A DNA stretch of 64,000 nt from Thiothrix eikelboomii. GTDB taxonomy: Bacteria > Pseudomonadota > Gammaproteobacteria > Thiotrichales > Thiotrichaceae. The notes under the pieces were generated by a model. The model was not told the origin of the DNA and did not search any database. It was given only the letters and a program-made list of their open reading frames with translations. The position numbers were made by a program, and so were the translations under genes. The stretch is taken from assembly GCF_900167255.1 (NCBI RefSeq), contig NZ_FUYB01000010.1, positions 1-64,000 of the forward strand. Direction: 5' to 3'. How positions within the stretch are numbered: position 1 is the stretch's first letter; every line of letters starts with the position of its first letter. Positions 37,970 through 47,647 of the stretch are shown here, in pieces.

Positions 37970-39289
37970 TTATGCTTGGTCAAGTAAGTCTTCGGTAAAC
38001 GCTAAGGCTGCTTGCAAGGGGGTACGTGGGCTGGATTCTAAAGGCACGAGTTCAGGCATAGCACGACCTGATTCAATCCCTAATTCAGCTAAGCGTTTCG
38101 CACTCGGCATCACACTTCGCTCCATCGACCCTAAGAGGCGATTATAACTGTCTACACTTGCCTCTAAATGTTTGCCTAAGCGTTCAGCATGGCTGCTTAG
38201 AATCGACAAGCGCTTGTGGAGTTCCATCCCCACATCACGAATCTGAGTGGCATTCTCAGTTAAAATCGCTTGTTGCCAGCCAAACGCGACTGCACGCAGC
38301 AAAGCCATGAGTGTAGCAGGTGTAGAAAGTATAACTTTAGCTTCTAGCGCATCGTTCATTAAGGTTTTGTCATGTTCCAGTGCAGCGCCCAAAAATTGTT
38401 CACCCGGCATAAATAACACCACAAAATCCGGCGCACCCTCAAACTGTTCCCAATAGCGCTTTGCGGATAACAACCTTACATGCTCACGCACATGACGGGC
38501 ATAACGCTGTAAGTGTTGAGTCCGATCTTTATCATTATCGGTTTGGGCTGCATCCATATACGCATCCATCGGTGTTTTCGCATCAATCACCAGCTCACGT
38601 TTATCGGGCATCCGAATCACCATATCGGGACGAATGGTGCGCTCTTCATTACTGCGCTGCACTTGCTCCATAAAATCACAATGCTCAACCATCCCCGCCA
38701 TTTCGACAATACGCCTTAAGGTTAGCTCCCCCCATTCACCACGCATCCCCGGATTGCGCAAGGCTGAAGATAATTTGCTAGCCTCTTGGCGCAGTGCCAA
38801 CTGATCTAAACTCAAATGACGCAACTGCTCACCTAAAGCGCCCAATGAAGCTTGTCGATCCTTTTCAATGGTTTGAATTTGCTGCTCTGTTTTTTCTAAA
38901 GCCGAACGAATTGGCTCTAATAGATATTGAATAGATTGTTTACGTTGATCTAAATCCGCCTGTGATTCACTCTGAAAACGGCGCATACTTTCTTGGGCTA
39001 ATTGCAAAAACTGCTGATTATTTTCCCGTAAAGCGCGCTGTGAGGCGGCTGCAAAGGTATTATGCAATTTATCTTGAGCATCTTCGAGCATGCGTAAGCG
39101 TTCTTCATGCAGTTGCTCTTCTGATTGTAATTGCAGCTTTAAGCGCTCTAGCTCTTGACGGGCTTGTTGGAGTGGACGGTTATACACCAAAAAGGCCACC
39201 AACATCCCCAGTAGAAACATGCAGACCGCAACGATCAAGAGTATATTGGCATCCACCCATTGACCAAAACTTGACACAGGGTTGGTCAT
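37970..39289 (-). CDS. rmuC: DNA recombination protein RmuC
   Basis: ATG 39289 has AGGTGG five bases before it, so I prefer it over the longer frame at 39319. The product of about 440 residues has an N-terminal membrane helix (ILLIVAVCMFLLGMLVAFLV), a coiled coil, and a nuclease-like RmuC core. The core contains LRNPGMRGEWGELTLRRI, VIDAKTPMDAYMDA and FMPGEQFLGAA. The family limits inversions and is implicated in DNA protection. Its position directly upstream of the channel pair may mean a shared transcript. Confidence 0.93.
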   Translation of the reverse strand: MTNPVSSFGQWVDANILLIVAVCMFLLGMLVAFLVYNRPLQQARQELERLKLQLQSEEQLHEERLRMLEDAQDKLHNTFAAASQRALRENNQQFLQLAQESMRRFQSESQADLDQRKQSIQYLLEPIRSALEKTEQQIQTIEKDRQASLGALGEQLRHLSLDQLALRQEASKLSSALRNPGMRGEWGELTLRRIVEMAGMVEHCDFMEQVQRSNEERTIRPDMVIRMPDKRELVIDAKTPMDAYMDAAQTDNDKDRTQHLQRYARHVREHVRLLSAKRYWEQFEGAPDFVVLFMPGEQFLGAALEHDKTLMNDALEAKVILSTPATLMALLRAVAFGWQQAILTENATQIRDVGMELHKRLSILSSHAERLGKHLEASVDSYNRLLGSMERSVMPSAKRLAELGIESGRAMPELVPLESSPRTPLQAALAFTEDLLDQA

Positions 39290-39376
39290 GATACCACCTG
39301 AATAGCGAGGCTCATGCATCTGATTGCAGGGTTACTCCGTATAGGTGATTTGTGAATTTTGGAATAGGTATTGTGC

Positions 39377-39874
39377 ATGAATAAACGACTCGCCACTCAA
39401 ATGCTAAGTATTATCACACTTCTGTGCACTTGGTTGCTAATCACTACGCCAGTTACGGCCATGACCGATCTGCAAGGCAACCCCGTCAAACTAGAGAATA
39501 TCGTCGGTAAAGGCAAATGGACGGTGATGAAAGTGTGGGCTTCTGATTGCCATGTTTGCCGCCAAACCATTCATTATCTTAGTGATTTTGAGGTCAGCTT
39601 TCCTGAGGCTGAAGTTTATGGTATTTCGATTGATGGCCAAGACGCTAAGGCAGCAGCTCAAGCTTTTGTAAAACAATACAGCCTAAGCTTCCCGAATTTA
39701 CTCAGTGACCTCAGCGAGATCAATGCTTACTTAAATAAAGCCGCTGGTGAAGACCTCTATGGTACCCCCACGATGTTAGTCTTTAACCCACAAGGCAAAC
39801 TGATTGCGGTTCAACCCGGCCCAGTCACTGCTGATGAATTAATCGCTTTCATTAAGAAAGAGCAACAATCTTGA
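39377..39874 (+). CDS. TlpA-like periplasmic thioredoxin, copy 1
   Basis: About 165 residues from ATG 39377 (MNKRLATQMLSII); TTG 39371 is less likely. An N-terminal signal peptide or membrane anchor (TLLCTWLLITTPVTA) is followed by the start motif MTDLQGNPVKLENIVGKGKW, the active site SDCHVCRQ (C-H-V-C), and a cis-Pro region (YGTPTMLVF). The same MTDLQG start and GKGKWT stretch occur in the next gene, so the two arose by duplication. It probably reduces or oxidises disulfides in the periplasm. Its partner is unknown. Confidence 0.85.
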   Translation: MNKRLATQMLSIITLLCTWLLITTPVTAMTDLQGNPVKLENIVGKGKWTVMKVWASDCHVCRQTIHYLSDFEVSFPEAEVYGISIDGQDAKAAAQAFVKQYSLSFPNLLSDLSEINAYLNKAAGEDLYGTPTMLVFNPQGKLIAVQPGPVTADELIAFIKKEQQS

Positions 39875-40419
39875 ACGCTAGTTTGAATAAGCTGCCGCAC
39901 ACACAATCACATAGATTATCCCACACCCTGTCTAAGCTCTGCTTGAGTGTAATCGCGACTGGCTTACTCAGCTTAAGCTTGACCGCTCAAGCCATGACGG
40001 ATCTACAAGGTAAACCCGTCGAGCTATTAGAGTATGTTGGTAAAGGTAAATGGACTATCTTTGAAATCTGGGCTTCAGACTGCCCGTATTGCCCAGATGC
40101 TATCTTGTATATGCGAGACTTTAAACACCGCTATCCGCAAGCCGATTTATATGGTATCTCGCTAGATGGCGATAACGGGTACACTCGCGGACGACAAGCA
40201 GCACAGCGTTTTATTCAAAAGCATCGTGTCAATTTTCCAACCTTAATGAGCGACACTGTTGAATTAGATAAGTTTTTACTCGATCAAGGGGAAGAAGCTT
40301 TAATAGGCACACCCGCCTTAATGATTTATAACCCGAAAGGTGAATTAGTCGGGGTCGAATCAGGTGCTATTATCGCGCAAGATGTCATTGACTTTATCCA
40401 AAATAAACAGAGTAATTAA
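39871..40419 (+). CDS. TlpA-like periplasmic thioredoxin, copy 2
   Basis: 182 residues starting with TTG at 39871, which overlaps the stop of copy 1. A signal peptide (LCLSVIATGLLSLSLTAQA) starts near residue 23. The mature protein has MTDLQGKPVELLEYVGKGKW, an active site SDCPYCPD (C-P-Y-C) and IGTPALMIY as cis-Pro region. The redox pair differs from copy 1, so the two may act at different potentials or in sequence. The start codon is uncertain; another TTG lies at 39883. Confidence 0.82.
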   Translation: MNASLNKLPHTQSHRLSHTLSKLCLSVIATGLLSLSLTAQAMTDLQGKPVELLEYVGKGKWTIFEIWASDCPYCPDAILYMRDFKHRYPQADLYGISLDGDNGYTRGRQAAQRFIQKHRVNFPTLMSDTVELDKFLLDQGEEALIGTPALMIYNPKGELVGVESGAIIAQDVIDFIQNKQSN

Positions 40420-40444
40420 AATAGCAATAAAAATAGACACGTGA

Positions 40445-40472
40445 AGATCGCACCTACTGGGCGGTGCGATCT
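40445..40472. terminator. Hairpin at the convergent ends of TlpA copy 2 and minE
   Basis: AGATCGCACC and GGTGCGATCT form a perfect ten-base stem with an eight-base loop that includes the minE stop codon. On the minus strand a T-rich run begins about nine bases later, so it is a plausible but imperfect terminator for minE. Confidence 0.5.
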
Positions 40473-40714
40473 GGTAAAGTGATATTTAATTCAAGTACTT
40501 CGTAGTTATTCACCCTTCCAAGCTGAACATTCACATCTTTCTCATCAATCTGCACATATTTACGAATCACTTCCATAATATCATTGCGCAGCTGCGGTAG
40601 AAAATCGGGGCCACTCCGATCAATACGCTCATGCTTAATTAAAATCTGTAAGCGCTCTTTTGCTACTTGAGCTGTTTTAGGTTTAGAGGTGCGAAAATAA
40701 TCAAAAATACCCAT
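40454..40714 (-). CDS. minE: Cell division topological specificity factor MinE
   Basis: MinE (86 residues) drives pole-to-pole oscillation of MinD and so places the division site at midcell. The N-terminal MGIFDYFR is the membrane-targeting and MinD-contacting part, AKERLQILIKHERIDRSGPD is the anti-MinCD segment, and the C-terminal half (VIRKYVQIDEKDVNVQLG) is the dimerisation domain. It is six bases after minD, the standard minCDE order. Confidence 0.96.
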   Translation of the reverse strand: MGIFDYFRTSKPKTAQVAKERLQILIKHERIDRSGPDFLPQLRNDIMEVIRKYVQIDEKDVNVQLGRVNNYEVLELNITLPDRTAQ

Positions 40715-40720
40715 GAAGAG

Positions 40721-41530
40721 TTAGCCTCCGAACAGTCGTTTAAAAAGTCCTTTTTTCTCAACTTCGAGAAAACGATGTGGCACAGTTTCACCCAAGAAAC
40801 GCCTTACGAAATCATCGTAAGCTTGGCCTGCAGTACTTTCCTTATCCAAAATAACCGGCACGCCACTATTAGACGCTTGTAATACTGAACCAGACTCTGG
40901 AATCACCCCAATCAAAGGCACTGCCAAAATCTCTAAAATATCCTCCATCGCCAGCATATCGCCACTGGCCACCCGAGCGGGTGAATAGCGAGTAATCAAT
41001 AAATGCTCACGAATACTTTCACCACGCTCAGCTTTACGAGTACGGCTTTGTAATAAACCCAAAATTCGATCCGAGTCACGCACCGATGAAACCTCGGGAT
41101 TGGTCACAATGACAGCATCATCTGCGAAATACATGGCTAAAGCAGCGCCACGCTCAATCCCAGCGGGTGAATCACAGACAATAAAATCAAAGCCATCCTC
41201 AGTTAAATCTTTTAAGACTCGCTCTACCCCCTCTTGAGTGAGGGCATCTTTATCTCGAGTTTGGGAGGCCGGCAGAATAAATAGATTATCACTGCGTTTG
41301 TCTTTAATTAAAGCTTGCTTAAGATTAGCTTCACCACTAATCACATTAATGAAGTCATACACCACACGCCGTTCACAACCCATAATCAAATCGAGATTAC
41401 GCAAACCCACGTCGAAATCGATTACAGCTGTTTTGTAACCCTTTAATGCAAGTCCAGTTGCGAATGCGGCGCTCGTTGTAGTTTTACCAACGCCCCCTTT
41501 GCCAGAAGTTACAACAACAATCCTGCTCAA
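40721..41530 (-). CDS. minD: Septum site-determining ATPase MinD
   Basis: MinD (269 residues) is a deviant Walker A ATPase (GKGGVGKTTT at residues 10-19) that recruits MinC to the membrane and is displaced by MinE. FDVGLRNLDLIMGCERRVVY and FIVCDSPAGIE are typical. The C-terminal amphipathic membrane helix (VEKKGLFKRLFGG) is intact. It lies 70 bases after minC and six bases before minE. Confidence 0.97.
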   Translation of the reverse strand: MSRIVVVTSGKGGVGKTTTSAAFATGLALKGYKTAVIDFDVGLRNLDLIMGCERRVVYDFINVISGEANLKQALIKDKRSDNLFILPASQTRDKDALTQEGVERVLKDLTEDGFDFIVCDSPAGIERGAALAMYFADDAVIVTNPEVSSVRDSDRILGLLQSRTRKAERGESIREHLLITRYSPARVASGDMLAMEDILEILAVPLIGVIPESGSVLQASNSGVPVILDKESTAGQAYDDFVRRFLGETVPHRFLEVEKKGLFKRLFGG

Positions 41531-41600
41531 TTTCTTACTCCTTGATCGACCAAGCCATTTAGTACCGCCGGACTATAAAGCCAAACCCAAATTCTGCCAA

Positions 41601-42308
41601 TTAGATCGGGACAATTTTCAATTTTTCTTGCTCTAAATAGATCATCACGGCTTGACCTTTTAGATTCGATTCAATGTCGTCTAATAGACGATAACGTCCT
41701 GCAATCGCAATTAGCTCCGCTTCTAAGCGCTCACAGAAAATTCTTGCTTGAGTATCGCCCTGCACACCGGCTAAGACGCGCCCACGTAAAGCGCCATACA
41801 CATGCACTGAACCGCCTGCGAGCAACTCAGATCCTGCACTCGTGTGCTGCAAGACAACAATATCGCCATGCGGGCAATAAACTTGCTGACCAGAGCGCAC
41901 AGGACGATCTAACACTAAGAGTCGCTGCACAGCCTCAGATGGTTCTTGCTCTAAAGTTATTTCGGTTGGAGGGGGTGTATTGGGCGTTACTTGTTGCTTG
42001 CTAGGGCGTAATAAAGCCCAACCTGCATCAATAGCGAGTGCTTCCGCTGCTTCCCATAAATTACGTAAACCAACAGGTACAAATCCCACTTGAGTCATGA
42101 GTATTTTAAGCTCAGCAAACTCAAGCTCAAGGCTACGCTCACCCAACAGTTGACAATCAATGATAATCGGGCTTCTTACGAGAAAGTGGCTGGCTTGTTG
42201 TTTTTTTTCCTCTAATGCCTCACGGATAGCTTGTATCTGCGTGGTGTACAGAACCAATACCGTCAGAAGAGACATTTCACCTTTTAAATCAATTATTTGT
42301 TCCTTCAA
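41601..42308 (-). CDS. minC: Septum site-determining protein MinC
   Basis: MinC (235 residues) blocks FtsZ polymerisation away from midcell. The C-terminal beta-helix domain is clear (RSGQQVYCPHGDIVVLQHT, then GGSVHVYGALRGRVLAGV). The N-terminal FtsZ-inhibiting domain is recognisable but divergent. A linker of about 30 residues (QQVTPNTPPPTEITL) separates the two. It is the first gene of minCDE. The 189 bases upstream are shared with the divergent Sel1 gene. Confidence 0.95.
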   Translation of the reverse strand: MKEQIIDLKGEMSLLTVLVLYTTQIQAIREALEEKKQQASHFLVRSPIIIDCQLLGERSLELEFAELKILMTQVGFVPVGLRNLWEAAEALAIDAGWALLRPSKQQVTPNTPPPTEITLEQEPSEAVQRLLVLDRPVRSGQQVYCPHGDIVVLQHTSAGSELLAGGSVHVYGALRGRVLAGVQGDTQARIFCERLEAELIAIAGRYRLLDDIESNLKGQAVMIYLEQEKLKIVPI

Positions 42309-42366
42309 GCTCGTCTAGCTCCTTCTTACAAAACTTAACACTGACTGAATGGTTATTCACCAGATT

Positions 42367-42394
42367 TTGTACATTTATCGAATAGACTTATGAT
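42367..42394 (+). promoter_or_regulatory. Candidate promoter of the Sel1-repeat gene
   Basis: TTGTAC (42367-42372) and TATGAT (42389-42394) are spaced 16 bases in the minC-sel1 divergent gap. This is about 100 bases before the Sel1 start. No operator was recognised. Confidence 0.4.
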
Positions 42395-42497
42395 ATGCTT
42401 TATGTGAAATCAGTTTGAAGGGGTATTTGCTTCAGTTTTCAGCTACTTAAATATGCCAAGCATATAGATACTCAGATCCTCAACCTAGGGCTTAACC

Positions 42498-43820
42498 ATG
42501 TACAATAAGAAACCTCAGAAACTTTTTTTTACCTTGGGCTTGGCTTGCCTGAGTGCTTTGGCTATGCACTCTCTGAAAGCCAACCAAACACCCGAACTAG
42601 GGTCACTATACAATCCAGCCGAACAATTTGAAACCGCAATTCGCTTGATCGAAGGACAAAATACTAAAACGGATTTTTCGACCGGCTTAAAATGGCTAAA
42701 ACTAGCTGCAGCGCAACAATATTTACCTGCGCTCTATCAGTTAGGCTTTTATTATGAATATGGAATTGATGAAATTGAGCGTGACTACTTCAAAGCCGCC
42801 GATTTCTATGAAAAAGCAGCTAAACAAGGGCATTTAGAATCACAATTTAATCTGAGTGTGCTCTTACTGCGAGAAGGCACACCCGTTTATAACCCCCAAC
42901 AAGGCTTATATTGGTTAGAGCAAGCGGCACAGCAAGATAATGGTGAAGCTCAATACAGCTTAGCGATGCTGCTAGAAAAAGAAGCAAAACAAAATACAAA
43001 CCTCGTTGAGCAAAGCTTTAGTTGGCTCACCAAAGCCGCACATAATGGGCATCGTGGCTCTGAATATGTACTAGGTGTCAAATACTTAAAAGGTGCAGGC
43101 GTTGAACCCGATCACCAACAAGCCTTTAATTGGTTTCAAAAGGCCGCTCAACACGGTGATCCAGCCGCTCAATTCAATACCGGTCTGATGTATGAGCAAG
43201 GGGCTGGCGTTGGGCAGGATTTAAAACTGGCGATTGAATGGTATCAAAAAGCAGCTGCCCAAAATGAAGCCGGAGCACAGTTTAATTTAGGGAATAAATA
43301 TCTTTTCGGCGTGGGGACTGAGCAAGATACCCATAAAGGTTTGGAACTCATTCAAACGGCTGCAAAAAATGGCAATCCAGCAGCACAAACTATGCTCGGC
43401 AATATGCTCACTACGGGTAAATTTTTAGGCGTTGATTATGCAAAAGCCCTGCAGTTGTATATGAATGCTGCGGAAAGTGGCTATGCCGAGGCACAATATC
43501 AATTATCTTTGATGTTTGCTAAAGGCCAAGGCGTGGAAATCAGCCATGAAAGATCCGTACATTGGATTAAAAAAGCGGCTCAATCCAATCACCCCTTAGC
43601 TCAATATGGCTTAGGTGCTTATTTAGCCAATGGTGTCGGTGTTGAGAAAAACTTAATGGAGGCAGCTTATTGGCTCTCGTTAGCTGCAGCCCAAGGCCAA
43701 AAACATGCGATTGAGTCCCGTGACTCTGTGATGGAATTGCTGACCCGTGAGCAGATTGATACCGTAAAACAACGCATCAATACTTTTAGCAGTACACCAT
43801 CCCAAACGATCACCCGCTAA
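42498..43820 (+). CDS. Secreted Sel1-repeat protein
   Basis: 440 residues with an N-terminal signal peptide (LFFTLGLACLSALAMHSLKA, cut after about residue 28). The rest is roughly ten Sel1-type repeats (about 36 residues), each with AAxxGxxxAQ and Gly-Val followed by DxxxAxxWxxKAA. Examples are LGVKYLKGAGVEPDHQQAF and GLMYEQGAGVGQDLKLAIEW. Sel1 proteins are scaffolds for protein-protein contacts, often envelope or cell-cycle related. It lies between the min operon and mfd on the plus strand. Confidence 0.92.
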   Translation: MYNKKPQKLFFTLGLACLSALAMHSLKANQTPELGSLYNPAEQFETAIRLIEGQNTKTDFSTGLKWLKLAAAQQYLPALYQLGFYYEYGIDEIERDYFKAADFYEKAAKQGHLESQFNLSVLLLREGTPVYNPQQGLYWLEQAAQQDNGEAQYSLAMLLEKEAKQNTNLVEQSFSWLTKAAHNGHRGSEYVLGVKYLKGAGVEPDHQQAFNWFQKAAQHGDPAAQFNTGLMYEQGAGVGQDLKLAIEWYQKAAAQNEAGAQFNLGNKYLFGVGTEQDTHKGLELIQTAAKNGNPAAQTMLGNMLTTGKFLGVDYAKALQLYMNAAESGYAEAQYQLSLMFAKGQGVEISHERSVHWIKKAAQSNHPLAQYGLGAYLANGVGVEKNLMEAAYWLSLAAAQGQKHAIESRDSVMELLTREQIDTVKQRINTFSSTPSQTITR

Positions 43821-43838
43821 GCAATACCATTAACCCTT

Positions 43839-43872
43839 ACTAGCAATACATGCTATGCATCGTATTGCTAGT
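43839..43872 (+). terminator. Hairpin between the Sel1 gene and mfd
   Basis: ACTAGCAATAC and GTATTGCTAGT form an 11-base stem with a 12-base loop, followed by TTTCAGG. It lies about 20 bases after the Sel1 stop. TACAAT at 43879-43884 just beyond could be the -10 of an mfd promoter. Confidence 0.5.
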
Positions 43873-43916
43873 TTCAGGTACAATGCCCGCATTTCTGATT
43901 ACCCCACAAGCGTATT

Positions 43917-46900
43917 ATGGCCGTAGCAAGCACAGCCTCTTCTTTCCAAGCCTTACAACCTGTTTATCCACCCCCAAAGCAAGGTAGCCTACGTTGGGGG
44001 CAGCTCTATGGTAATGCTGCTGAGGCTTTGATTGCCCACACGGCTAGTGAATATAAAGGCTTAATCCTATTAGTCACTAGCGATACCCATCATGCGTATC
44101 GGATGGAAGCTGCGTTACGCTTTTTTGCTCCCGAATTAGCGATTCATATCTTTCCTGATTGGGAAACCCTGCCTTACGACATTTTTTCTCCTCATGAAGA
44201 TATTATTTCTGAACGCTTAAAGATGCTGGCGCGCTTACCAACCTTGCAGCAAGGCATTTTGATTGTCCCCATCGCTACCTTACTGCAACGCTTAGCACCT
44301 ACCCATTATGTGCAAAGTCATAGTCTCTTGCTGAAAGCAGGCGTGAAGCTAGACCTTGATAGCTTTCGTCAGCATTTAGATAAAGCGGGTTATCAACAGG
44401 TCAGCCAAGTAATGCAACACGGTGAATATGCTAGCCGTGGAGCTTTAGTCGATTTGTTTCCTATGGGCAGCACATTGCCCTATCGCATTGACTTGTTTGA
44501 TGACGAAATTGATTCCATCCGTAGTTTTTCGACTGAAACTCAGCGTACTGCTGATACTTTTAAACAAGTAGAACTCCTACCTGCTCGCGAGTATCCCCTC
44601 GATGAGGCAGGGATTAAGCTGTTCCGCTCTAATTATCGTCAGCAAGTCGACGGGGATTTGCAGCGTAGTCGCATTTATGAAGCGGTCAGTCACGGCAAAC
44701 CGCCAGCAGGTATTGAATACTATTTGCCACTATTTTTTGAAAACACAGCGACCCTCTTCGATTATCTACCTGCGAAAACCTTATTAATCCTCGAGGCAGG
44801 CATTCCAACGGCGATTGAGCAGTTTTGGCAGTCGTTAGCACATCGCTATGAACAGCGGCGGCATGATCTTGAGCGTCCATTACTCCTGCCTGAAAAATTA
44901 TTTCTTAAGGCTGAGCTGCTCAATAGCTTTTTGCGTGAATACCGCTGTATTGAGGTCCAAAGCTTCAAACTAGAGGCGGAAGGTCATAACTATTCTACCG
45001 CAGCCCTTCCCTCACTCCTGCTTCATCCACGGCATGAACAGCCGCTCTTTTTATTACTCCAATTTCTGAAGGATTTAAAAGGCCGCGTTCTGTTCACTGC
45101 CGAATCTGCTGGGCGGCGTGAGGCTTTGATGGAGTTGCTTAGTGCTCAAAACCTTGCGGTATCCCCCGTAGAAAGCTGGCAAGCCTTCATCCACAGCACA
45201 ACGGCAATGGCAGTGACTGTTGCTCCCTTAGAACAAGGTCTGTGGTTACCGGATGCTCGCCTCGCAGTGATTCCTGAAAATCTATTGCATGGCGTGCAAA
45301 TTCAGCAACAGCGCCGTCGCAAGAAAACTACCCGCGATGCAGATGCCATTGTCCGCAATCTCACCGATCTGAATGAAGGCGCACCCGTTGTACATGAAGA
45401 ACACGGCGTCGGGCGCTATTTAGGTTTACAGCGGGTAACAGCGGGAGGTATTGAAGCAGAATACTTATTGATCGAATATGCGAATAATGATCGTTTATAT
45501 GTTCCTGTCGCCTCCTTACATTTAGTCAGTCGCTACACCGGAGCTGATCCTGATCATGCACCCTTGCATAAACTCGGTACTGACCACTGGGAAAAAGCCC
45601 GCAGTAAAGCCGCTGAAAAAGCGCGGGATGTCGCTGCTGAACTCTTAGATATTCATGCTCGACGCGCCGCCCAACGAGGTCACAGCTTTCCCTTCGATGA
45701 GTCTGACTATCGCTTATTTGCAGGCGCTTTTCCTTTTGAGGAAACCCCCGACCAAGCTCTCGCGATTGAGAATGTCATCAACGATATGCGCTCTGCCCAA
45801 CCGATGGATCGGGTCGTTTGTGGTGATGTCGGCTTTGGTAAAACCGAAGTTGCCATGCGCGCCGCCTTTGTCGCTGCCAATGCAGGCAAACAAGTGGCGA
45901 TGATCGCCCCCACCACGCTCTTAGTGGAGCAACATTTAAATAACTTCCGTGACCGCTTTGCCGATTGGCCGTTTCGGATTGAGTCACTCTCCCGTTTTAA
46001 AACCAGTAAAGAAGCTAGCAAAGCACTCGATGCCTTAGCTGCTGGTACGATTGATATTGTGATCGGTACGCACAAACTGTTGCAGTCGGATGTAGTCTTT
46101 AAAAACTTAGGGCTGGTGATCATCGACGAAGAACATCGTTTTGGCGTGCGTGATAAAGAGCAGATGAAAAAGCTGCGGGCGAATGTTGATATGCTCACCA
46201 TGACCGCCACCCCGATCCCACGAACTTTGAATATGTCTTTGTCAGGTTTGCGGGATTTGTCGATTATTGCTACACCGCCCACCCAACGCCATGCGATTAA
46301 AACTTTCGTCACTGAATGGAATAAAACCACGATTCAAGAGGCCTGTGCACGGGAACTAGCACGGGGCGGCCAAGCTTATGTCTTACACAATGAAGTTAAA
46401 ACCATTGGGAAAATCACTGCAGAACTGAGTGAACTGTTGCCCAATGTCGAAGTGCGCTTTGCCCACGGACAAATGCGTGAACGTGAACTCGAAAGCCTGA
46501 TGAGCGACTTTTATCATCAACGCTTTCAGATTCTGGTAGCCACCACCATTATTGAAAGCGGCATCGACGTACCCACGGCGAATACAATCATTATCAATCG
46601 TGCCGACAAGCTTGGTTTGGCTCAGCTCCATCAATTACGCGGGCGGGTCGGGCGTTCGCATCATCGCGCTTATGCTTACTTGATTACGCCCCCCAAAAAA
46701 TTATTAACCCAAGATGCTGTTAAACGTTTGGAAGCTATTGAATCACTGGAAGAGTTAGGGGTGGGTTTTACGCTGGCCACTCACGATTTAGAAATTCGCG
46801 GGGCGGGTGAATTGCTAGGTGAAGATCAAAGTGGGCAGATTCAGGAAATCGGCTTTAATCTCTATAATGATTTGCTAGAGCGCGCAGTAAAAGCCCTCAA

Positions 46901-47378
46901 ATCCGGCAAAATACCCGATCTTGATCCACGCACGCACAGTCGAACAACCGTTGAACTGGGCGCACCTGCTTTAATTCCTGATGATTATTTAGCGGATGTC
47001 CATAGCCGCTTGATTCTTTATAAACGTATTGCCAGTGCTGCCCATCAAGCAGCCTTAGATGAACTGCGTGTCGAAATGATTGACCGCTTTGGTCTATTAC
47101 CCGAACCCGTCAAAACCTTATTTAGCGTGACGCGAGTGAAATTAGTCGCCCAAGCCTTAGGGGTACGTAAATTAGATATGAACACTAAAGGTGGGCGCAT
47201 TATTTTCGATACTAAGCCGAATATTGACCCCCTGAAAGTGATTCAACTCATTCAAAAACGGCCGTGGATGTTTAAATTGGACGGACAAGATAAATTGCGG
47301 TTTGAGGTGGAATTGGCAACCGTGCAAGAACGAGAGGAATGGGTGGTGAAGTTGATGGGGGACTTAGGGGTTAATTAA
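43917..47378 (+). CDS. mfd: Transcription-repair coupling factor
   Basis: Mfd (1153 residues) removes stalled RNA polymerase from DNA damage and recruits UvrA. The UvrB-homology region is N-terminal, the RNA polymerase-interacting domain follows (VVHEEHGVGRYLGLQRV), and the RecG-like translocase carries GDVGFGKTEVAMRAAF (Walker A) and IDEEHRFGV (DEEH box). RGRVGRSHHRAYAYL is motif VI and the C-terminal TRCF domain is complete. All motifs are intact, so this is the working copy. A degraded second copy of its last 300 codons lies at 49925-50840. Confidence 0.97.
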   Translation: MAVASTASSFQALQPVYPPPKQGSLRWGQLYGNAAEALIAHTASEYKGLILLVTSDTHHAYRMEAALRFFAPELAIHIFPDWETLPYDIFSPHEDIISERLKMLARLPTLQQGILIVPIATLLQRLAPTHYVQSHSLLLKAGVKLDLDSFRQHLDKAGYQQVSQVMQHGEYASRGALVDLFPMGSTLPYRIDLFDDEIDSIRSFSTETQRTADTFKQVELLPAREYPLDEAGIKLFRSNYRQQVDGDLQRSRIYEAVSHGKPPAGIEYYLPLFFENTATLFDYLPAKTLLILEAGIPTAIEQFWQSLAHRYEQRRHDLERPLLLPEKLFLKAELLNSFLREYRCIEVQSFKLEAEGHNYSTAALPSLLLHPRHEQPLFLLLQFLKDLKGRVLFTAESAGRREALMELLSAQNLAVSPVESWQAFIHSTTAMAVTVAPLEQGLWLPDARLAVIPENLLHGVQIQQQRRRKKTTRDADAIVRNLTDLNEGAPVVHEEHGVGRYLGLQRVTAGGIEAEYLLIEYANNDRLYVPVASLHLVSRYTGADPDHAPLHKLGTDHWEKARSKAAEKARDVAAELLDIHARRAAQRGHSFPFDESDYRLFAGAFPFEETPDQALAIENVINDMRSAQPMDRVVCGDVGFGKTEVAMRAAFVAANAGKQVAMIAPTTLLVEQHLNNFRDRFADWPFRIESLSRFKTSKEASKALDALAAGTIDIVIGTHKLLQSDVVFKNLGLVIIDEEHRFGVRDKEQMKKLRANVDMLTMTATPIPRTLNMSLSGLRDLSIIATPPTQRHAIKTFVTEWNKTTIQEACARELARGGQAYVLHNEVKTIGKITAELSELLPNVEVRFAHGQMRERELESLMSDFYHQRFQILVATTIIESGIDVPTANTIIINRADKLGLAQLHQLRGRVGRSHHRAYAYLITPPKKLLTQDAVKRLEAIESLEELGVGFTLATHDLEIRGAGELLGEDQSGQIQEIGFNLYNDLLERAVKALKSGKIPDLDPRTHSRTTVELGAPALIPDDYLADVHSRLILYKRIASAAHQAALDELRVEMIDRFGLLPEPVKTLFSVTRVKLVAQALGVRKLDMNTKGGRIIFDTKPNIDPLKVIQLIQKRPWMFKLDGQDKLRFEVELATVQEREEWVVKLMGDLGVN

Positions 47379-47569
47379 CAATAACTATGCAAATTAATTT
47401 TTCAAGATCAATGACTTACATCTCATTAACTCTTTATCACGTATAGAAATAATAAAATTCTAAATTCAAAAATAGAAGTCTTGTAAATTAGTTAGTTAGA
47501 GATCAATAAAAAGTTTAATTTATTAAATATTAAATACTTAAAATACAATTGACTTTTTGGAAAGTAAAA

Positions 47570-47647
47570 TGATTGCCCAACAGAAAGAACAGACCTCTGT
47601 ACACGACAAAAATCATAAGCCATTGATTGTAGGGTGCTTTACTTGAG
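47570..47647 (+). pseudogene. Short ORF cut off by a palindromic repeat
   Basis: ATG 47570 is preceded by GGAAAG at a good distance. The 25-codon frame (MIAQQKEQTSVHDKNHKPLI ...) ends in TGA inside the palindromic element at 47629-47690. It looks like the start of a gene broken by that element. The 190 AT-rich bases before it (47379-47569) hold no other recognisable feature. Confidence 0.3.

Noticed and set aside
45707..46330. 207-codon minus-strand frame inside mfd
   Set aside because: It lies opposite the conserved translocase motifs of mfd and has no ribosome site or recognisable domain.
47379..47569. RNA gene or tRNA in the AT-rich gap after mfd
   Set aside because: No cloverleaf, no T-loop motif and no GC-rich stem was seen.
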